A stretch of DNA of 55,642 nucleotides from Candidatus Aegiribacteria sp. (GTDB lineage Bacteria > Fermentibacterota > Fermentibacteria > Fermentibacterales > JCC-6). Both the position numbers and the translations under genes were made by a program. Location: the NCBI GenBank assembly GCA_021108005.1, contig JAIORS010000134.1, positions 1 through 55,642 on the forward strand. The letters run 5' to 3'. Of this stretch, positions 1-8,936 are shown piece by piece; the first letter of the stretch is position 1; each line of letters opens with the position of its first letter. The notes beneath the pieces were generated by a model, which was not told the origin of the DNA, did no database searches, and saw only the letters and a list, made by a program, of their open reading frames with translations.

Positions 1-2
1 AT

Positions 3-305
3 CTGTCCGAACAGGCTAAAACGCAGAGCTGCAGACATAACATGAGAAATCTGGCGGGCGCTCTTCATATGTACTATGGCTCAACCGGTCATTACCCCTA
101 CGCGAATGCAGGACACAGATGGATGAATTTCTCAGCAACTGAGGAGTACCTTCTGAACTGGGAACAGCTTAAATGTCCCTCCTGCGGCACTCATTACCGA
201 TATAGAATTACCGGGAGGAATTACGATAACTTCAGACTCAGAGGTTGGAACAGAAACTGCAGGAACAATCATGGAATGTACGTGAACGGAGTACCTAACT
301 GGTAG
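3..305 (+). CDS. C-terminal part of a type IV pilin-like (pseudopilin) protein, truncated by the window edge
   Basis: The open frame enters from the left edge, so the gene starts outside the window. The first visible residues, LSEQAKTQSCRHNMRNLAGA, resemble the region after the N-terminal helix of type IV prepilin-like or type II secretion pseudopilins (sequences of the kind EKARQTSCLSNMKQLGLAL). The methylation motif and hydrophobic helix would lie upstream and cannot be seen. The rest is short and Cys-containing (CPSCG, then NRNCRNNHG), as in small pilin-like proteins whose C-terminal part carries a CP-x-CG knuckle. The internal ATG at 42 is probably not the start, because the homology-like sequence continues upstream of it. 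Family assignment is moderate and the function is not certain. Confidence 0.5.
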   Translation: MSEQAKTQSCRHNMRNLAGALHMYYGSTGHYPYANAGHRWMNFSATEEYLLNWEQLKCPSCGTHYRYRITGRNYDNFRLRGWNRNCRNNHGMYVNGVPNW

Positions 306-381
306 CAATCCATCCGAGTATACGTCGAGTAAACAGAATCTTTCATTGCATTCGTAAACATTTTGACAGGTCATATTTACC

Positions 382-1866
382 TCAATTTCTCAACAGAATC
401 ATCCGCTTCGTGCAGTTGAATGAAGGGCCTTCTATCCTGCAGAAATACACACCCGGAGTGATACTGCGCCCTCTCCTGTCAGTCCCGTTCCAAACCGTAG
501 AATAAGCCCCGGTCGCCATAGGCTCGCTAATGAGTGTCGTCACTATTCCGCCGGTAATATCGTAGATTGAAAGGGACACCGTTCCGTCAACCCCCGACGG
601 AACATCAAAAGCAATCGTTGTTGAATAATTGAATGGATTGGGGCAGATGCTAATGCCGACTTGTTCAGGCGCTGAACCGGACTGCGGCTGCGAAACCGAT
701 GTCTCCGGACCCAGCTTTATCAGATAGATATTGTATTCCCCTGCAAAATAGTCGTACGTACTTCCGGCAACGATAAATCCACCATCCGCAGTTAAATCCA
801 CCGATCTGCCCCTATCAAGATTTTCTCCCCCTATGGTCTTTGACCATTCAGTATCACCGCTGTCGTCCGTTCTTAAAAGCCAGACGTCGAAATTACCGGC
901 TCCGAAGGATTCAGTGTAACCGGCAATGATATATCCTTCATCAACGGTTTGCCGTACCGAACAGCCGCAATCCTCTTCAACCCCGCCGAAAGTCCGTGTC
1001 CATACACCTCCACCGTCGCTATCTGTCTTAACCAGCCATACATCGTAATCACCTGAACCATAGGATCTGGTATCACCAGCCATAATGTAGCCGCCATCCG
1101 CAGTCTGCTGTACCGAATGACTGCGCTCGCAGCCGGTTCCTCCAAAGGTGTTCGTCCAGAGAGTATCACCAAGATTGTTGGTCTTTATCAGCCAGAAATC
1201 ACTGCTCCCCGCTCCGTAGGAATAGGTATCGGCAAGAACAATGTAACCGCCATCAACGGTCTGCTGAACCGACATGCCATTGTCGTAATCATCTGCTCCG
1301 AATATTCTTTCCCATTCGGAATCTCCACTGGAATCTGTTTTTATCAACCAGACATTCCAGCCTGCACCGAAGGAAGGTTGTATCATACCTGTAAGAATGT
1401 ATCCTCCATCAGTGGTCTGCTGTACCGATGTCGCCCAGTCCCAGAATGATCCACCAAATGTTTTTGTCCATAGAGTATCGCCTTCGTTATCGGTTCTTAT
1501 AAGCCAGATATCAAGACCGCCTGCTCCATAGGAACTGGTATAGCCAGCTATGATGTATCCCCCGTCTGTGGTTTGATCTACCGAGAATCCGCGGTCTTCT
1601 CCCACACCTCCGAAGGTTTTTGTCCAGAGGGTATCACCCAGATTGCTGGTTTTAATGAGCCAGACGTCAAAATTGCCTGATCCGAAGGAGTCAGTATCGC
1701 CTACAACGATATATCCGCCATCCGTTGTCTGCTGAACACACCTCCCGAACTCATAAATACCTCCACCGAAAATCTTTGTCCACTGCACATCCGGTTCTAT
1801 CCGGGCCGATGACATCGATGTTAGAATAGTTATTACACTGAATAAAAGTATCTTTCTTTTTCGCAT
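382..1866 (-). CDS. Secreted seven-repeat protein with C-terminal FlgD-like/type IX-like sorting domain
   Basis: This 494-residue protein begins with a signal peptide (MRKRKILLFSVITILTSMSSA). Seven repeats of about 55 residues follow, each with the pattern W-T-K-x-F-G-G ... S-V-Q-Q-T-x-D-G-G-Y-I ... G-D-Y-D-V-W-L-I-K-T. They probably form a beta-propeller-like fold. Residues from about 410 to the end look like an FCB-type sorting domain: NPFNYSTTIAFDVP, then LSIYDITG, then an ending in GVYFCRIEG and KRMILLR. The protein is likely exported and anchored at the surface; its binding target is unknown. A good ribosome binding site (AGGTGAAAGG) precedes the ATG. It is divergent from the secreted repeat protein starting at 2177, with which it shares an intergenic region and probably a biological context. 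Confidence 0.85.
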   Translation of the reverse strand: MRKRKILLFSVITILTSMSSARIEPDVQWTKIFGGGIYEFGRCVQQTTDGGYIVVGDTDSFGSGNFDVWLIKTSNLGDTLWTKTFGGVGEDRGFSVDQTTDGGYIIAGYTSSYGAGGLDIWLIRTDNEGDTLWTKTFGGSFWDWATSVQQTTDGGYILTGMIQPSFGAGWNVWLIKTDSSGDSEWERIFGADDYDNGMSVQQTVDGGYIVLADTYSYGAGSSDFWLIKTNNLGDTLWTNTFGGTGCERSHSVQQTADGGYIMAGDTRSYGSGDYDVWLVKTDSDGGGVWTRTFGGVEEDCGCSVRQTVDEGYIIAGYTESFGAGNFDVWLLRTDDSGDTEWSKTIGGENLDRGRSVDLTADGGFIVAGSTYDYFAGEYNIYLIKLGPETSVSQPQSGSAPEQVGISICPNPFNYSTTIAFDVPSGVDGTVSLSIYDITGGIVTTLISEPMATGAYSTVWNGTDRRGRSITPGVYFCRIEGPSFNCTKRMILLRN

Positions 1867-2176
1867 TCCCTTTCACCTTTCGAGCAGTTGAGGCAAATTT
1901 ATCATAATTCATGTTCTATAGCACATTTCCGATCCGAAAAACAGCGGTTTCCCGAGAAAACCGACGTGTGAATGAATGACAGGAGCACCGGTACTTGAAA
2001 GTGAACATCCCGGGATATACATGAAATGTCCTTATCATCTTTCAGCACAACTGTTTACGACGACATATCATGGTAATGCAATTGACTATATAGCGTAGCT
2101 TGTGCGTACCATAGTCTTTACATATATTCACCATCCTTAGAATTAGGCAAATCATTAATCAGAAAGGGTTTTTAAT
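1867..2176. other. Intergenic region between two divergent secreted-protein genes
   Basis: About 310 bases separate the starts of the two divergent genes. It should hold promoters for both. On the plus strand, TTGACT at 2082 lies upstream of several AT-rich hexamers, and TATATT at 2123 lies 17 bases after TTGTGC at 2100. Neither pair is convincing. I see no RNA gene, repeat or short coding sequence here. Confidence 0.4.
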
Positions 2177-3979
2177 ATGAAAATTTTTCTTGCGCTTGTC
2201 ATGCTTGTCGGCATCTGTATAGCTGACGGCACAGAAACACAGACTGACTGGGTAGGTGGGCCTGGCACTCCAGGTCCAGTAACAACCTGGGGAACGCTGT
2301 TCGATGTATCGAGCGGTATATCCTGGCTGACAACAGGGGAAATCGGCCTGAGTTTAGAGCATAATATCTCATCATCATCTAACGGTCCAAGATGGGCAGT
2401 CTGTGGCGACATTGACGGAGATAGTGACATAGATGTTCTTGTTTGTGAATACTATGCGGATTCCCTTGTATGGTTCGAGAACATTGACGGTGACAGCTAT
2501 TTCTGGGAGCGTCACTTCATTGGTGCGGGTAACGATCCTCACACAGCCGCTCTTGCAGACATCGACAACGATGGTGACCTTGATGCAATTGCCGGCTATT
2601 ACTCCGGTGATTCCGTCGTCTGGTACGAAAACGACGGTACAGGTTCCGGATGGATTTCTCACATGGTCGTAGAGTCTCCATACGCTAACCAGGTCAGAAC
2701 ATTGATTGCAGCTCATATGAACGCTGACGCTTTTATTGATATTGTCGTACCCGCATACGCTTGCGACACGGTTGCCTGGTACGAGAATGACGGTGTTGGC
2801 GGTTTCAGCTGGACAAGACATAACATCTGCGCGACAAATGGGCCAAGGTGTGGAAACGTGGCCGATCTCGACAAAGACGGTTATCTTGATGTAGTGGCCG
2901 GTGCCTACTATGGTGACTCTCTGTCATGGTGGGAAAACGACGGAACAGGCCTCATCTGGACACATCACTGCATAAGCAGTTCCTATAACGGGGCAGGCCA
3001 TGCGTGGTTCGTTGATATTGACGGCGACACATACCTCGATGTCCTTTGCGCAGCAATGTCCGGTGACAGTCTCTGCTGGTTTGAAAACACTGATGACATC
3101 GGAACCAGCTGGGCCAGGCATACGATTACAACAATCGACTACCCGGTTTACTCCAGCTTCTACGACCTTGATCAGGACGGCGATCAGGATGTTCTTGTCT
3201 GTAGTCCTAATTTAGATGTTTCGTACTGGTTTGAGAACAATGGTACAGGAACCTCATGGGTCGAACACCTTATAACGGATGAATACAATGGTCCATACTT
3301 CGTTGCAGGCGTTGATATTAACCTCGACGGCGTGAACGAAGCTCTCATCTGTGACAACAGCAGCGACAGGGTTGACTGGTACGATCTGTTCGAAAGCACA
3401 GGTGTGCTGGAATCATCAATACTTGACGCACAGGAAGATCCGGACTGGAATACTATTGCCTGGACAGCAACAACACCGACGAACACTGATGCCATCTTCC
3501 AGCTGCGTAGTTCCGATAACTCAGCTGCAATGGGCTCCTGGTCCGCCGACATCACTTCTCCGGGCTCAATCGATTCGTATGTCAGTGACGGTGATAACTA
3601 CATTCAGTACAAAGCGATTCTCTCAACAACTGACGTGGGCGATTCTCCGGTAATTCCAATACTGCAGGATGTCACCATCGACTGGCTGTCAGTCGGTATC
3701 GCCGGCTCCAGCAGTCCCGCAGATGAATTCACTCTTAGTATAATATCTGCCAATCCCTGCTTCGGTGCTCCCGTCATCGCTTTCGATGTTCCCAATATCT
3801 GCAATGTTAATCTCAGCATCTTCGACATGTCCGGGCGCGTTGTGGCCAGGATAGCTGACGGAGAGATCGAAGCCGGTAATTATCAGGTTTGTATTGAAAA
3901 CCTGATTCCCGGTATCTATCACTGCAGGATGGAAGCTGGCGGATTTACCGATGTTAGAAGTCTTGTAATACTGAAATAG
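2177..3979 (+). CDS. Secreted FG-GAP/VCBS-like repeat protein with C-terminal sorting domain
   Basis: A 600-residue exported protein. The signal peptide is MKIFLALVMLVGICIA. At least six repeats carry an acidic, calcium-loop-like motif: DIDGDSDIDVLV, DIDNDGDLDAIAG, DLDKDGYLDVVAG, DIDGDTYLDVLC, DLDQDGDQDVLV and DINLDGVNEALI. Each is followed by a W-[FWY]-E-N motif. This is the signature of FG-GAP/VCBS integrin-type propellers, which usually bind calcium. A linker domain follows (about 410-515), then an FCB-type sorting domain from about 530, with LSIFDMSGRVVARI and an ending in GIYHCRMEAG. The start has AAAGGG upstream. A perfect hairpin follows the stop codon. The protein probably sits on the cell surface in adhesion or binding; the ligand is unknown. 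Confidence 0.88.
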   Translation: MKIFLALVMLVGICIADGTETQTDWVGGPGTPGPVTTWGTLFDVSSGISWLTTGEIGLSLEHNISSSSNGPRWAVCGDIDGDSDIDVLVCEYYADSLVWFENIDGDSYFWERHFIGAGNDPHTAALADIDNDGDLDAIAGYYSGDSVVWYENDGTGSGWISHMVVESPYANQVRTLIAAHMNADAFIDIVVPAYACDTVAWYENDGVGGFSWTRHNICATNGPRCGNVADLDKDGYLDVVAGAYYGDSLSWWENDGTGLIWTHHCISSSYNGAGHAWFVDIDGDTYLDVLCAAMSGDSLCWFENTDDIGTSWARHTITTIDYPVYSSFYDLDQDGDQDVLVCSPNLDVSYWFENNGTGTSWVEHLITDEYNGPYFVAGVDINLDGVNEALICDNSSDRVDWYDLFESTGVLESSILDAQEDPDWNTIAWTATTPTNTDAIFQLRSSDNSAAMGSWSADITSPGSIDSYVSDGDNYIQYKAILSTTDVGDSPVIPILQDVTIDWLSVGIAGSSSPADEFTLSIISANPCFGAPVIAFDVPNICNVNLSIFDMSGRVVARIADGEIEAGNYQVCIENLIPGIYHCRMEAGGFTDVRSLVILK

Positions 3980-4002
3980 ACGTAAATCCTGATCATACAA
4001 GC

Positions 4003-4028
4003 AAGCGGCGGCCAGAAGGCCGCCGCTT
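4003..4028. terminator. Bidirectional terminator hairpin
   Basis: A perfect 11-bp stem (AAGCGGCGGCC at 4003-4013, GGCCGCCGCTT at 4018-4028) closes an AGAA loop. It sits between the convergent genes ending at 3979 (plus) and 4051 (minus). The uridine tract is weak on both sides, so termination efficiency is uncertain. Position and stem strength make the call. Confidence 0.75.
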
Positions 4029-4050
4029 CATTATCAGGTGAGATTTCGGA

Positions 4051-6144
4051 TCAGGCTCCCGTTGCTTTGAGTAAGGTATTACTCAATTCTTTTAGACTGA
4101 ATGGTTTTGCTATGGTAGCCGTGAATCCGTAATCAGAATAATTGGCCAATACAGGATTGTTCGAGTAACCGCTTGATACAATCACTTTAACATCAGGATC
4201 AATTTCAAGGAGTTCTGCTATTGCCTCTTCTCCTCCCATTCCTCCCGGAATAGTCAGGTCCATGATAACCGCGTCAAAGGAGTTTTTTGATTCCTTTGCG
4301 GCGGTGTAAACTTCTATTGCTTCCCGCCCGTCTTTAACAGCAAATGCCTCAAACCCCAGGCTGCCCAGCATTTCAACAGCAACATTCCTGACCATTTCTT
4401 CATCATCCATAACCAGTACGTGGCCCTTGCCTGCCTTTGGAGGTTCTTCATCCTTTATTACGGTTTCAGGCTCTTCTCTGGTTGCTGGAATATAGATGAT
4501 AAATGTTGTACCATGTCCCGGTTCTGACTCGACAGTTATCAAGCCATCATGTTTATTAATTATGGAATACGCAGTTGCCAGACCTAATCCGCTCCCTTTG
4601 TCCTTTGTTGTGAAGTATGGGTCAAATATCTTCAGAAGGTTTCCTTCAGGTATACCGACTCCCTGGTCATTTACGGTCACCATTACATACATTCTATCTT
4701 TCAGCGGAAGAACATGTCCTGTTATCTCCGCGATATTCTCTGCTCGAATGGTGAAAAGACCTCCGGCAGGCATTGATTGATGCGCATTGATCGTTAAATT
4801 CTCGATGACCTGTCTGAATTGCACCACGTCGATGTCAACGGCCCAGAGATCATCAGGCTGATTGTATTCAAAGCGGATGTTGGAACCGCTTAGAATAAAA
4901 TTCACAGAATCGGTAATTATCTCCGAAATCGAAGTAGTTGTTCTGAGAGGCAAACCGCCTTTGGAGAATGTGAGAAGCTTCTGAGTCAGTTCCTTCGCTC
5001 TGGTTGCTGCGCAATGAGCATTATGCAGAAACCTCAAAGCCTCACTTTCCGGGATTGAAAACGTCTTTGCCAGGTCAATATTGCCCAGTATTCCGGTTAG
5101 AATGTTGTTGAAATCATGCGCGATTCCACCGGCAAGCACACCAATGGATTCTATTCTCTCAATTCTCAAAAGCTCCATCTCCATCTTCTTACGTTCAGAA
5201 ATATCAAGCGCAACGATCTGAGCCCCGGCCCTTTCCGGATAAGCAAATGGTATGGCTACCATCTCTACATCGATAACGGAGCCATCAACCTTTTTGAACC
5301 TTCTCTCCGTCAGAGGGATTTCATGATGATTTCCCAACATCTCGGTTATTGAGCTTTTCACAGACTCGTAATCGTCCGGATGGATAATTTCCTGAAGTGG
5401 CTTTCCAATGATCTCGTTCGGACTTTCCGCGCCCAGAAGCTTTATCCCGGCATTATTCGCGAAGTTAAGCTTACTTTCATGGAAGATGAAGATGGATTCC
5501 GGTGAAGACTCAACAAGCCTTCGATACCTTCCCTCCGATTTCAGCAAAGCCTTTTCAGCTTCTTTGCGTCTGACAATATCGATAAACACACTCAGAGAGC
5601 TTTCAACAGTACTCCGGTCTTTCTCCTCAAAGGGGAAACGGAATATTTTATCCTCGGTACTATTGCCGATTAAGAGCGCGATTCCTTCATGCCGGTTGAA
5701 AGTCCACAGGATATATGGTGTTTCAATTGCACCGCAGAGAGCTCCAGCAATAGCGTCCGGCTCCGTTGTCGAGTTTACAAACAGAAATTCCGGTGCCCTG
5801 CCGGGTAGCTTGATTACCAGCTTAGTATCCTTTTTTAAACCAAGAGTGTATTCTGAAACGAAACTATCAGTTACCTCATCGTATCGAAAAATCAAGATAC
5901 GATCAGCCGACATGCTGCTCATGATAGCCTGGAAGAAGTGGTTTTCAATACTCTCGATAGAGACATCACTGTTGATCAGATTGTATGTCTTCAGAATAAG
6001 CGAATTGGTGGTTCGTGATCGCCTGACATCTTTTCGAACTTCGGTAAGTTCCTGCTGTAATCTTAATATCCGTTGGCCAAGCTCATCACATTGCCGGCGA
6101 TAGTAATCTCTCTCCGCTTTAATATCATTCATAGTTCTATCCAT
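4051..6144 (-). CDS. Soluble hybrid sensor histidine kinase (coiled coil - GAF-like - PAS - HisKA - HATPase - REC)
   Basis: This 697-residue protein has no membrane segment, so it should be cytoplasmic. In order it shows a coiled coil (about 5-45), a GAF-like region (about 55-200), a PAS domain (about 205-320, RYRRLVESSPESIFIFHE and IHPDDYESV), and a HisKA dimerisation domain with the phospho-acceptor His in GGIAHDFNNILTGILGNI. A HATPase domain follows, with N-box ENLTINAHQ, G1 DQGVGIPEG and G2 GSGLGLA. A C-terminal receiver domain (about 575-695) has the acidic pair in VLVMDDEE, the phospho-acceptor Asp in AVIMDLTIPGG and the Lys in TIAKPFS. Its ATG overlaps the stop of the upstream FIST gene by 8 bases, so the two are translationally coupled. 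The input is probably what FIST binds; the output partner is not visible. Confidence 0.93.
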   Translation of the reverse strand: MDRTMNDIKAERDYYRRQCDELGQRILRLQQELTEVRKDVRRSRTTNSLILKTYNLINSDVSIESIENHFFQAIMSSMSADRILIFRYDEVTDSFVSEYTLGLKKDTKLVIKLPGRAPEFLFVNSTTEPDAIAGALCGAIETPYILWTFNRHEGIALLIGNSTEDKIFRFPFEEKDRSTVESSLSVFIDIVRRKEAEKALLKSEGRYRRLVESSPESIFIFHESKLNFANNAGIKLLGAESPNEIIGKPLQEIIHPDDYESVKSSITEMLGNHHEIPLTERRFKKVDGSVIDVEMVAIPFAYPERAGAQIVALDISERKKMEMELLRIERIESIGVLAGGIAHDFNNILTGILGNIDLAKTFSIPESEALRFLHNAHCAATRAKELTQKLLTFSKGGLPLRTTTSISEIITDSVNFILSGSNIRFEYNQPDDLWAVDIDVVQFRQVIENLTINAHQSMPAGGLFTIRAENIAEITGHVLPLKDRMYVMVTVNDQGVGIPEGNLLKIFDPYFTTKDKGSGLGLATAYSIINKHDGLITVESEPGHGTTFIIYIPATREEPETVIKDEEPPKAGKGHVLVMDDEEMVRNVAVEMLGSLGFEAFAVKDGREAIEVYTAAKESKNSFDAVIMDLTIPGGMGGEEAIAELLEIDPDVKVIVSSGYSNNPVLANYSDYGFTATIAKPFSLKELSNTLLKATGA

Positions 6145-7345
6145 TTGTGAATATTGTCAAAACTCCTGTCCAGTCCAGCGGGCGGCTGCGGCCAAGGAGC
6201 GGTGCGATCTCCACACCTGAGTAGAAGCCCAGGAATGGCATACTTCCACCAACTGTCTTCCTGACGACGTCAGCCTCCTCGGTCTCAGAACCGCTGAAGC
6301 TGGAAGCTCTACCCGCGCAGTCAATATAGAGGGCGAACTTCGCTTTTCCCAGGTCAACGGTTTCGAGCAGTTCTGTGGTTCCCTTATTAACGGATTCAAC
6401 CATCAACTGATTGTCCCGCGACATTACCTGAACAATATCTCCCTGCTGGAAATCCGCCTCGAAGATAGTTACAGAACCCTCTTCAGGGTTTGAATCAATA
6501 ATAAGGCGATTTACATACATCTGTTCATTGAAGGGGGAGTACGGTTCTCCATACTTCTTACCGAGAGTAACTATGAAAGGGATTTTTGAGTTGCATATAT
6601 CTTCAGGGTCAATCCCCAGCATCTCGCTGAAAACATCCGTTGCGGGACGGCCATCAAGTTCGTAGAGGACAGGGCCATCGATCTTTGTTATTTCCTTAAA
6701 TGAGCTGATAGGTTTGCATCCATGCATTATGGTAGTATGTGGAGTCAATTCCCCCGAAAGGATTATCCCGATAACTGAATGCTTGACTACTCCGCGGCCA
6801 TCGAAAACGAAACTGGGTGAAAATGTGAAATCTCCAACCAGGCCCGAACCGATTATATTCAGAGTATCTTTCTTAAGGCCAGAATATACACCGTCCATCA
6901 ACGTGCTGCCGGTATAGAGTACAGGGGGCGGTGTTGATCGAAGGTTGGTGTAAAAAATGAGTACTGTGTCGCCTTCGTTCGTCAATTCATCCAGAGCGAG
7001 ACCGATCTCTTTTCCAGCCTTGAACTCACCCGCTTTTAAATTGTTATTCACCACTAAGCCGGGTGCAGTGAAATCGGAAGTGAATGCGGCAAGGCCGCAT
7101 TCGTAGCCCGTGTATCCAAGTGAGTCGTTCGTAATGATTCCAGCCGTTGCCCCGCCGTAAACCGCTACGTCACCAAGCTCGGATCTTATTCCCGTGAGAA
7201 CACTGTCAGGTTCATGCCTGCCGCCGCAGAACGCCAGCACCCACGAGACGGATTCCTTGTTTTTGAACTGGTTCTTCGCCAGGCCGGCGGCTTCCCTGCC
7301 GGCCTTTTCCGAATCCGTATCGCTGCTGATACCTACATAAGCCAT
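6137..7345 (-). CDS. FIST N/FIST C sensory domain protein
   Basis: This 402-residue soluble protein has the layout of FIST_N followed by FIST_C: an N-terminal part with AFCGGRHEPDSVLTGIRSEL and VYGGATAGI, and a C-terminal part with PFLGFYSGVEIAP near the end. FIST domains have been proposed to bind small ligands, amino acids among them, and are often fused or linked to kinases. Here the protein has no output domain of its own, but its stop codon lies inside the first codons of the kinase gene. It probably supplies the sensory input of that kinase. AAGGAG lies a few bases upstream of the ATG. The gene begins 112 bases after the stop of the B12-type radical SAM gene on the same strand, so it may be part of that transcript. 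Confidence 0.9.
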   Translation of the reverse strand: MAYVGISSDTDSEKAGREAAGLAKNQFKNKESVSWVLAFCGGRHEPDSVLTGIRSELGDVAVYGGATAGIITNDSLGYTGYECGLAAFTSDFTAPGLVVNNNLKAGEFKAGKEIGLALDELTNEGDTVLIFYTNLRSTPPPVLYTGSTLMDGVYSGLKKDTLNIIGSGLVGDFTFSPSFVFDGRGVVKHSVIGIILSGELTPHTTIMHGCKPISSFKEITKIDGPVLYELDGRPATDVFSEMLGIDPEDICNSKIPFIVTLGKKYGEPYSPFNEQMYVNRLIIDSNPEEGSVTIFEADFQQGDIVQVMSRDNQLMVESVNKGTTELLETVDLGKAKFALYIDCAGRASSFSGSETEEADVVRKTVGGSMPFLGFYSGVEIAPLLGRSRPLDWTGVLTIFTNG

Positions 7346-7457
7346 TTTCTCCTTCTTCCAGATTAATATTTCTCCTAGATGAACTCAGGTAAACCCCTAC
7401 TCAGTAAATCGTTTAGTAATCAATCGAATCAGTATCCTCCAGATAAATGCCATCCTT

Positions 7458-8936
7458 TCAAAATCCCTTGCGGTATTCCTTCTCCAGGTTCTTCAATCTG
7501 TACCGATTATATCCGGATATTCTATATATTAAATCTCTTCGCATAATGTTAGTCCAGAGAGGCTCCTTCAGCCTGAGAACCGAGTACAACCTCTTAAGAG
7601 TTCGCGCCAGAAGGGTACTCTCCGAATTATCCTGAAGGTTGATATAGTTCGAGTGGTTGATTACTTCCCTGTTTATCATGTAAAGCATTTCTTTTATACT
7701 GATTTCCTTCGGTTGAAGCCAGACCGGCCTCAATAGATCCGAATTAACAGAAATTTGACCGGTTGTAAGAGCATAGCCGTAAAGTGGCGCACCAGGTAAC
7801 ACTCTTATACCGCTTGTAATGAAAACAAGATCCCGTCTGCCGATGTTCTTATCGATGAACCTGAAGGTCTCTTTGATAGTGGACTCGTTCTCACCCGGCC
7901 CACCGAAGAGGAAATACCAGACCACCGGTATACCGCTATCGTTTAAAACCCTGGCGGCTAGTTCAACACTTTCCACTGTGAAATTCTTACCCAGTGTTTT
8001 CAGCATTTTCTCAGAACCTGATTCGGGCGTACAGGACACTTCTATGAAATTTGCCTCCTTCATCAGTCCCGCCAGCTCCGCGGTAACGGCTGACGGATTG
8101 ATCCCCATGGTATTGAAAGAGGTCCTGATCTTTCTCCTGATAATCTCCCGGCAGATGGCAATGGCATGGTCCAGCGGAATGTTGAATGTGGAATCGGTGA
8201 ATTCTATCACATTGGGCTTACAGTTCGCTACAATATCCTCGATCTCGTCAACAATTAATGCAGGATCTCTCAGTCTGTAGCTGCATCCCTCGATTTCGTT
8301 GTAAACACAGTAGCTGCATTTCAGGGCGCAGCCACGTTTAGTCTGAATGGAGTACGGAGCGTAATCAAGGCTGTACTTTTTCCAGTCGACCCACCTGTAC
8401 ATCCGAGGCAAAGCCAGGTCATCGAGGTTCTCAATTCTCCGGACGGGATTCCTTACAATCCTTTCCTTTTTTCTGTACAGAAGCCCGTCGATAGAAGAGA
8501 TATCCGATCCGGATTCAACCCTGCGCGCGAATTCCACAAAAGCGTTCTCGCCTTCCCCGCATATGGCGTAATCCACACCGAGATAATCCATGATCCGTTC
8601 TGGCATGATGCTTACAGCTGAGCCTCCTATAACGAGTGGCATTGACGCAGCATTTCGTGCAGGATCAACGATATTCTTCTTGACATCCTCCAGGTAAAAG
8701 CAGGGGGACTGCTGGTCAACATTGTCAATATTCCTGATCGATATTCCCACCAGATCCGGCGCGAACTGATTGATCCTGTCTGCTATCTCGGATGGCGGAT
8801 TGCCGGAAAAAAGTATGTCCAGCAGTTGAACTTCAAAGCCTTCCCGTTCAAGGCTTGAAGCAACATAGCAGGCTCCGAGAGGAGGAACCGGCCAGGGATG
8901 TCTCTCTCTATTTGAAGAGATCAGAAGTATCTTCAC
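7458..8936 (-). CDS. B12-binding-type radical SAM protein
   Basis: This 492-residue protein begins with a Rossmann-like domain of the kind found in cobalamin-binding radical SAM enzymes (MKILLISSN, then PPLGACYVASSLEREGF, PDLVGISI, and IGGSAVS; about 1-135). The classical DxHxxG cobalamin motif is not evident, as in many class B relatives. The iron-sulfur motif CxxxCxxC is in GCALKCSYCVYNE, at about residues 200-215. Later blocks include EFTDSTFN and FLFGGPGE, expected of the radical SAM barrel. Its start overlaps the stop of the upstream radical SAM-acyltransferase gene by four bases (ATGA), so the two products should act together. The substrate cannot be read from the sequence. Enzymes of this type carry out methylation, ring formation or oxidation on unactivated carbon. 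Confidence 0.88.
   Translation of the reverse strand: MKILLISSNRERHPWPVPPLGACYVASSLEREGFEVQLLDILFSGNPPSEIADRINQFAPDLVGISIRNIDNVDQQSPCFYLEDVKKNIVDPARNAASMPLVIGGSAVSIMPERIMDYLGVDYAICGEGENAFVEFARRVESGSDISSIDGLLYRKKERIVRNPVRRIENLDDLALPRMYRWVDWKKYSLDYAPYSIQTKRGCALKCSYCVYNEIEGCSYRLRDPALIVDEIEDIVANCKPNVIEFTDSTFNIPLDHAIAICREIIRRKIRTSFNTMGINPSAVTAELAGLMKEANFIEVSCTPESGSEKMLKTLGKNFTVESVELAARVLNDSGIPVVWYFLFGGPGENESTIKETFRFIDKNIGRRDLVFITSGIRVLPGAPLYGYALTTGQISVNSDLLRPVWLQPKEISIKEMLYMINREVINHSNYINLQDNSESTLLARTLKRLYSVLRLKEPLWTNIMRRDLIYRISGYNRYRLKNLEKEYRKGF

Noticed and set aside
382-1866. The repeated text looked like a possible CRISPR or tandem DNA repeat at first
   Set aside because: Repeats are about 165-170 bases, are in frame and encode a repeated protein domain; they are not short direct repeats with spacers.
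5408-6103. A 231-residue frame antisense to the hybrid kinase
   Set aside because: It is the mirror of an evident coding sequence, has no family-like motif and no own regulatory signals.
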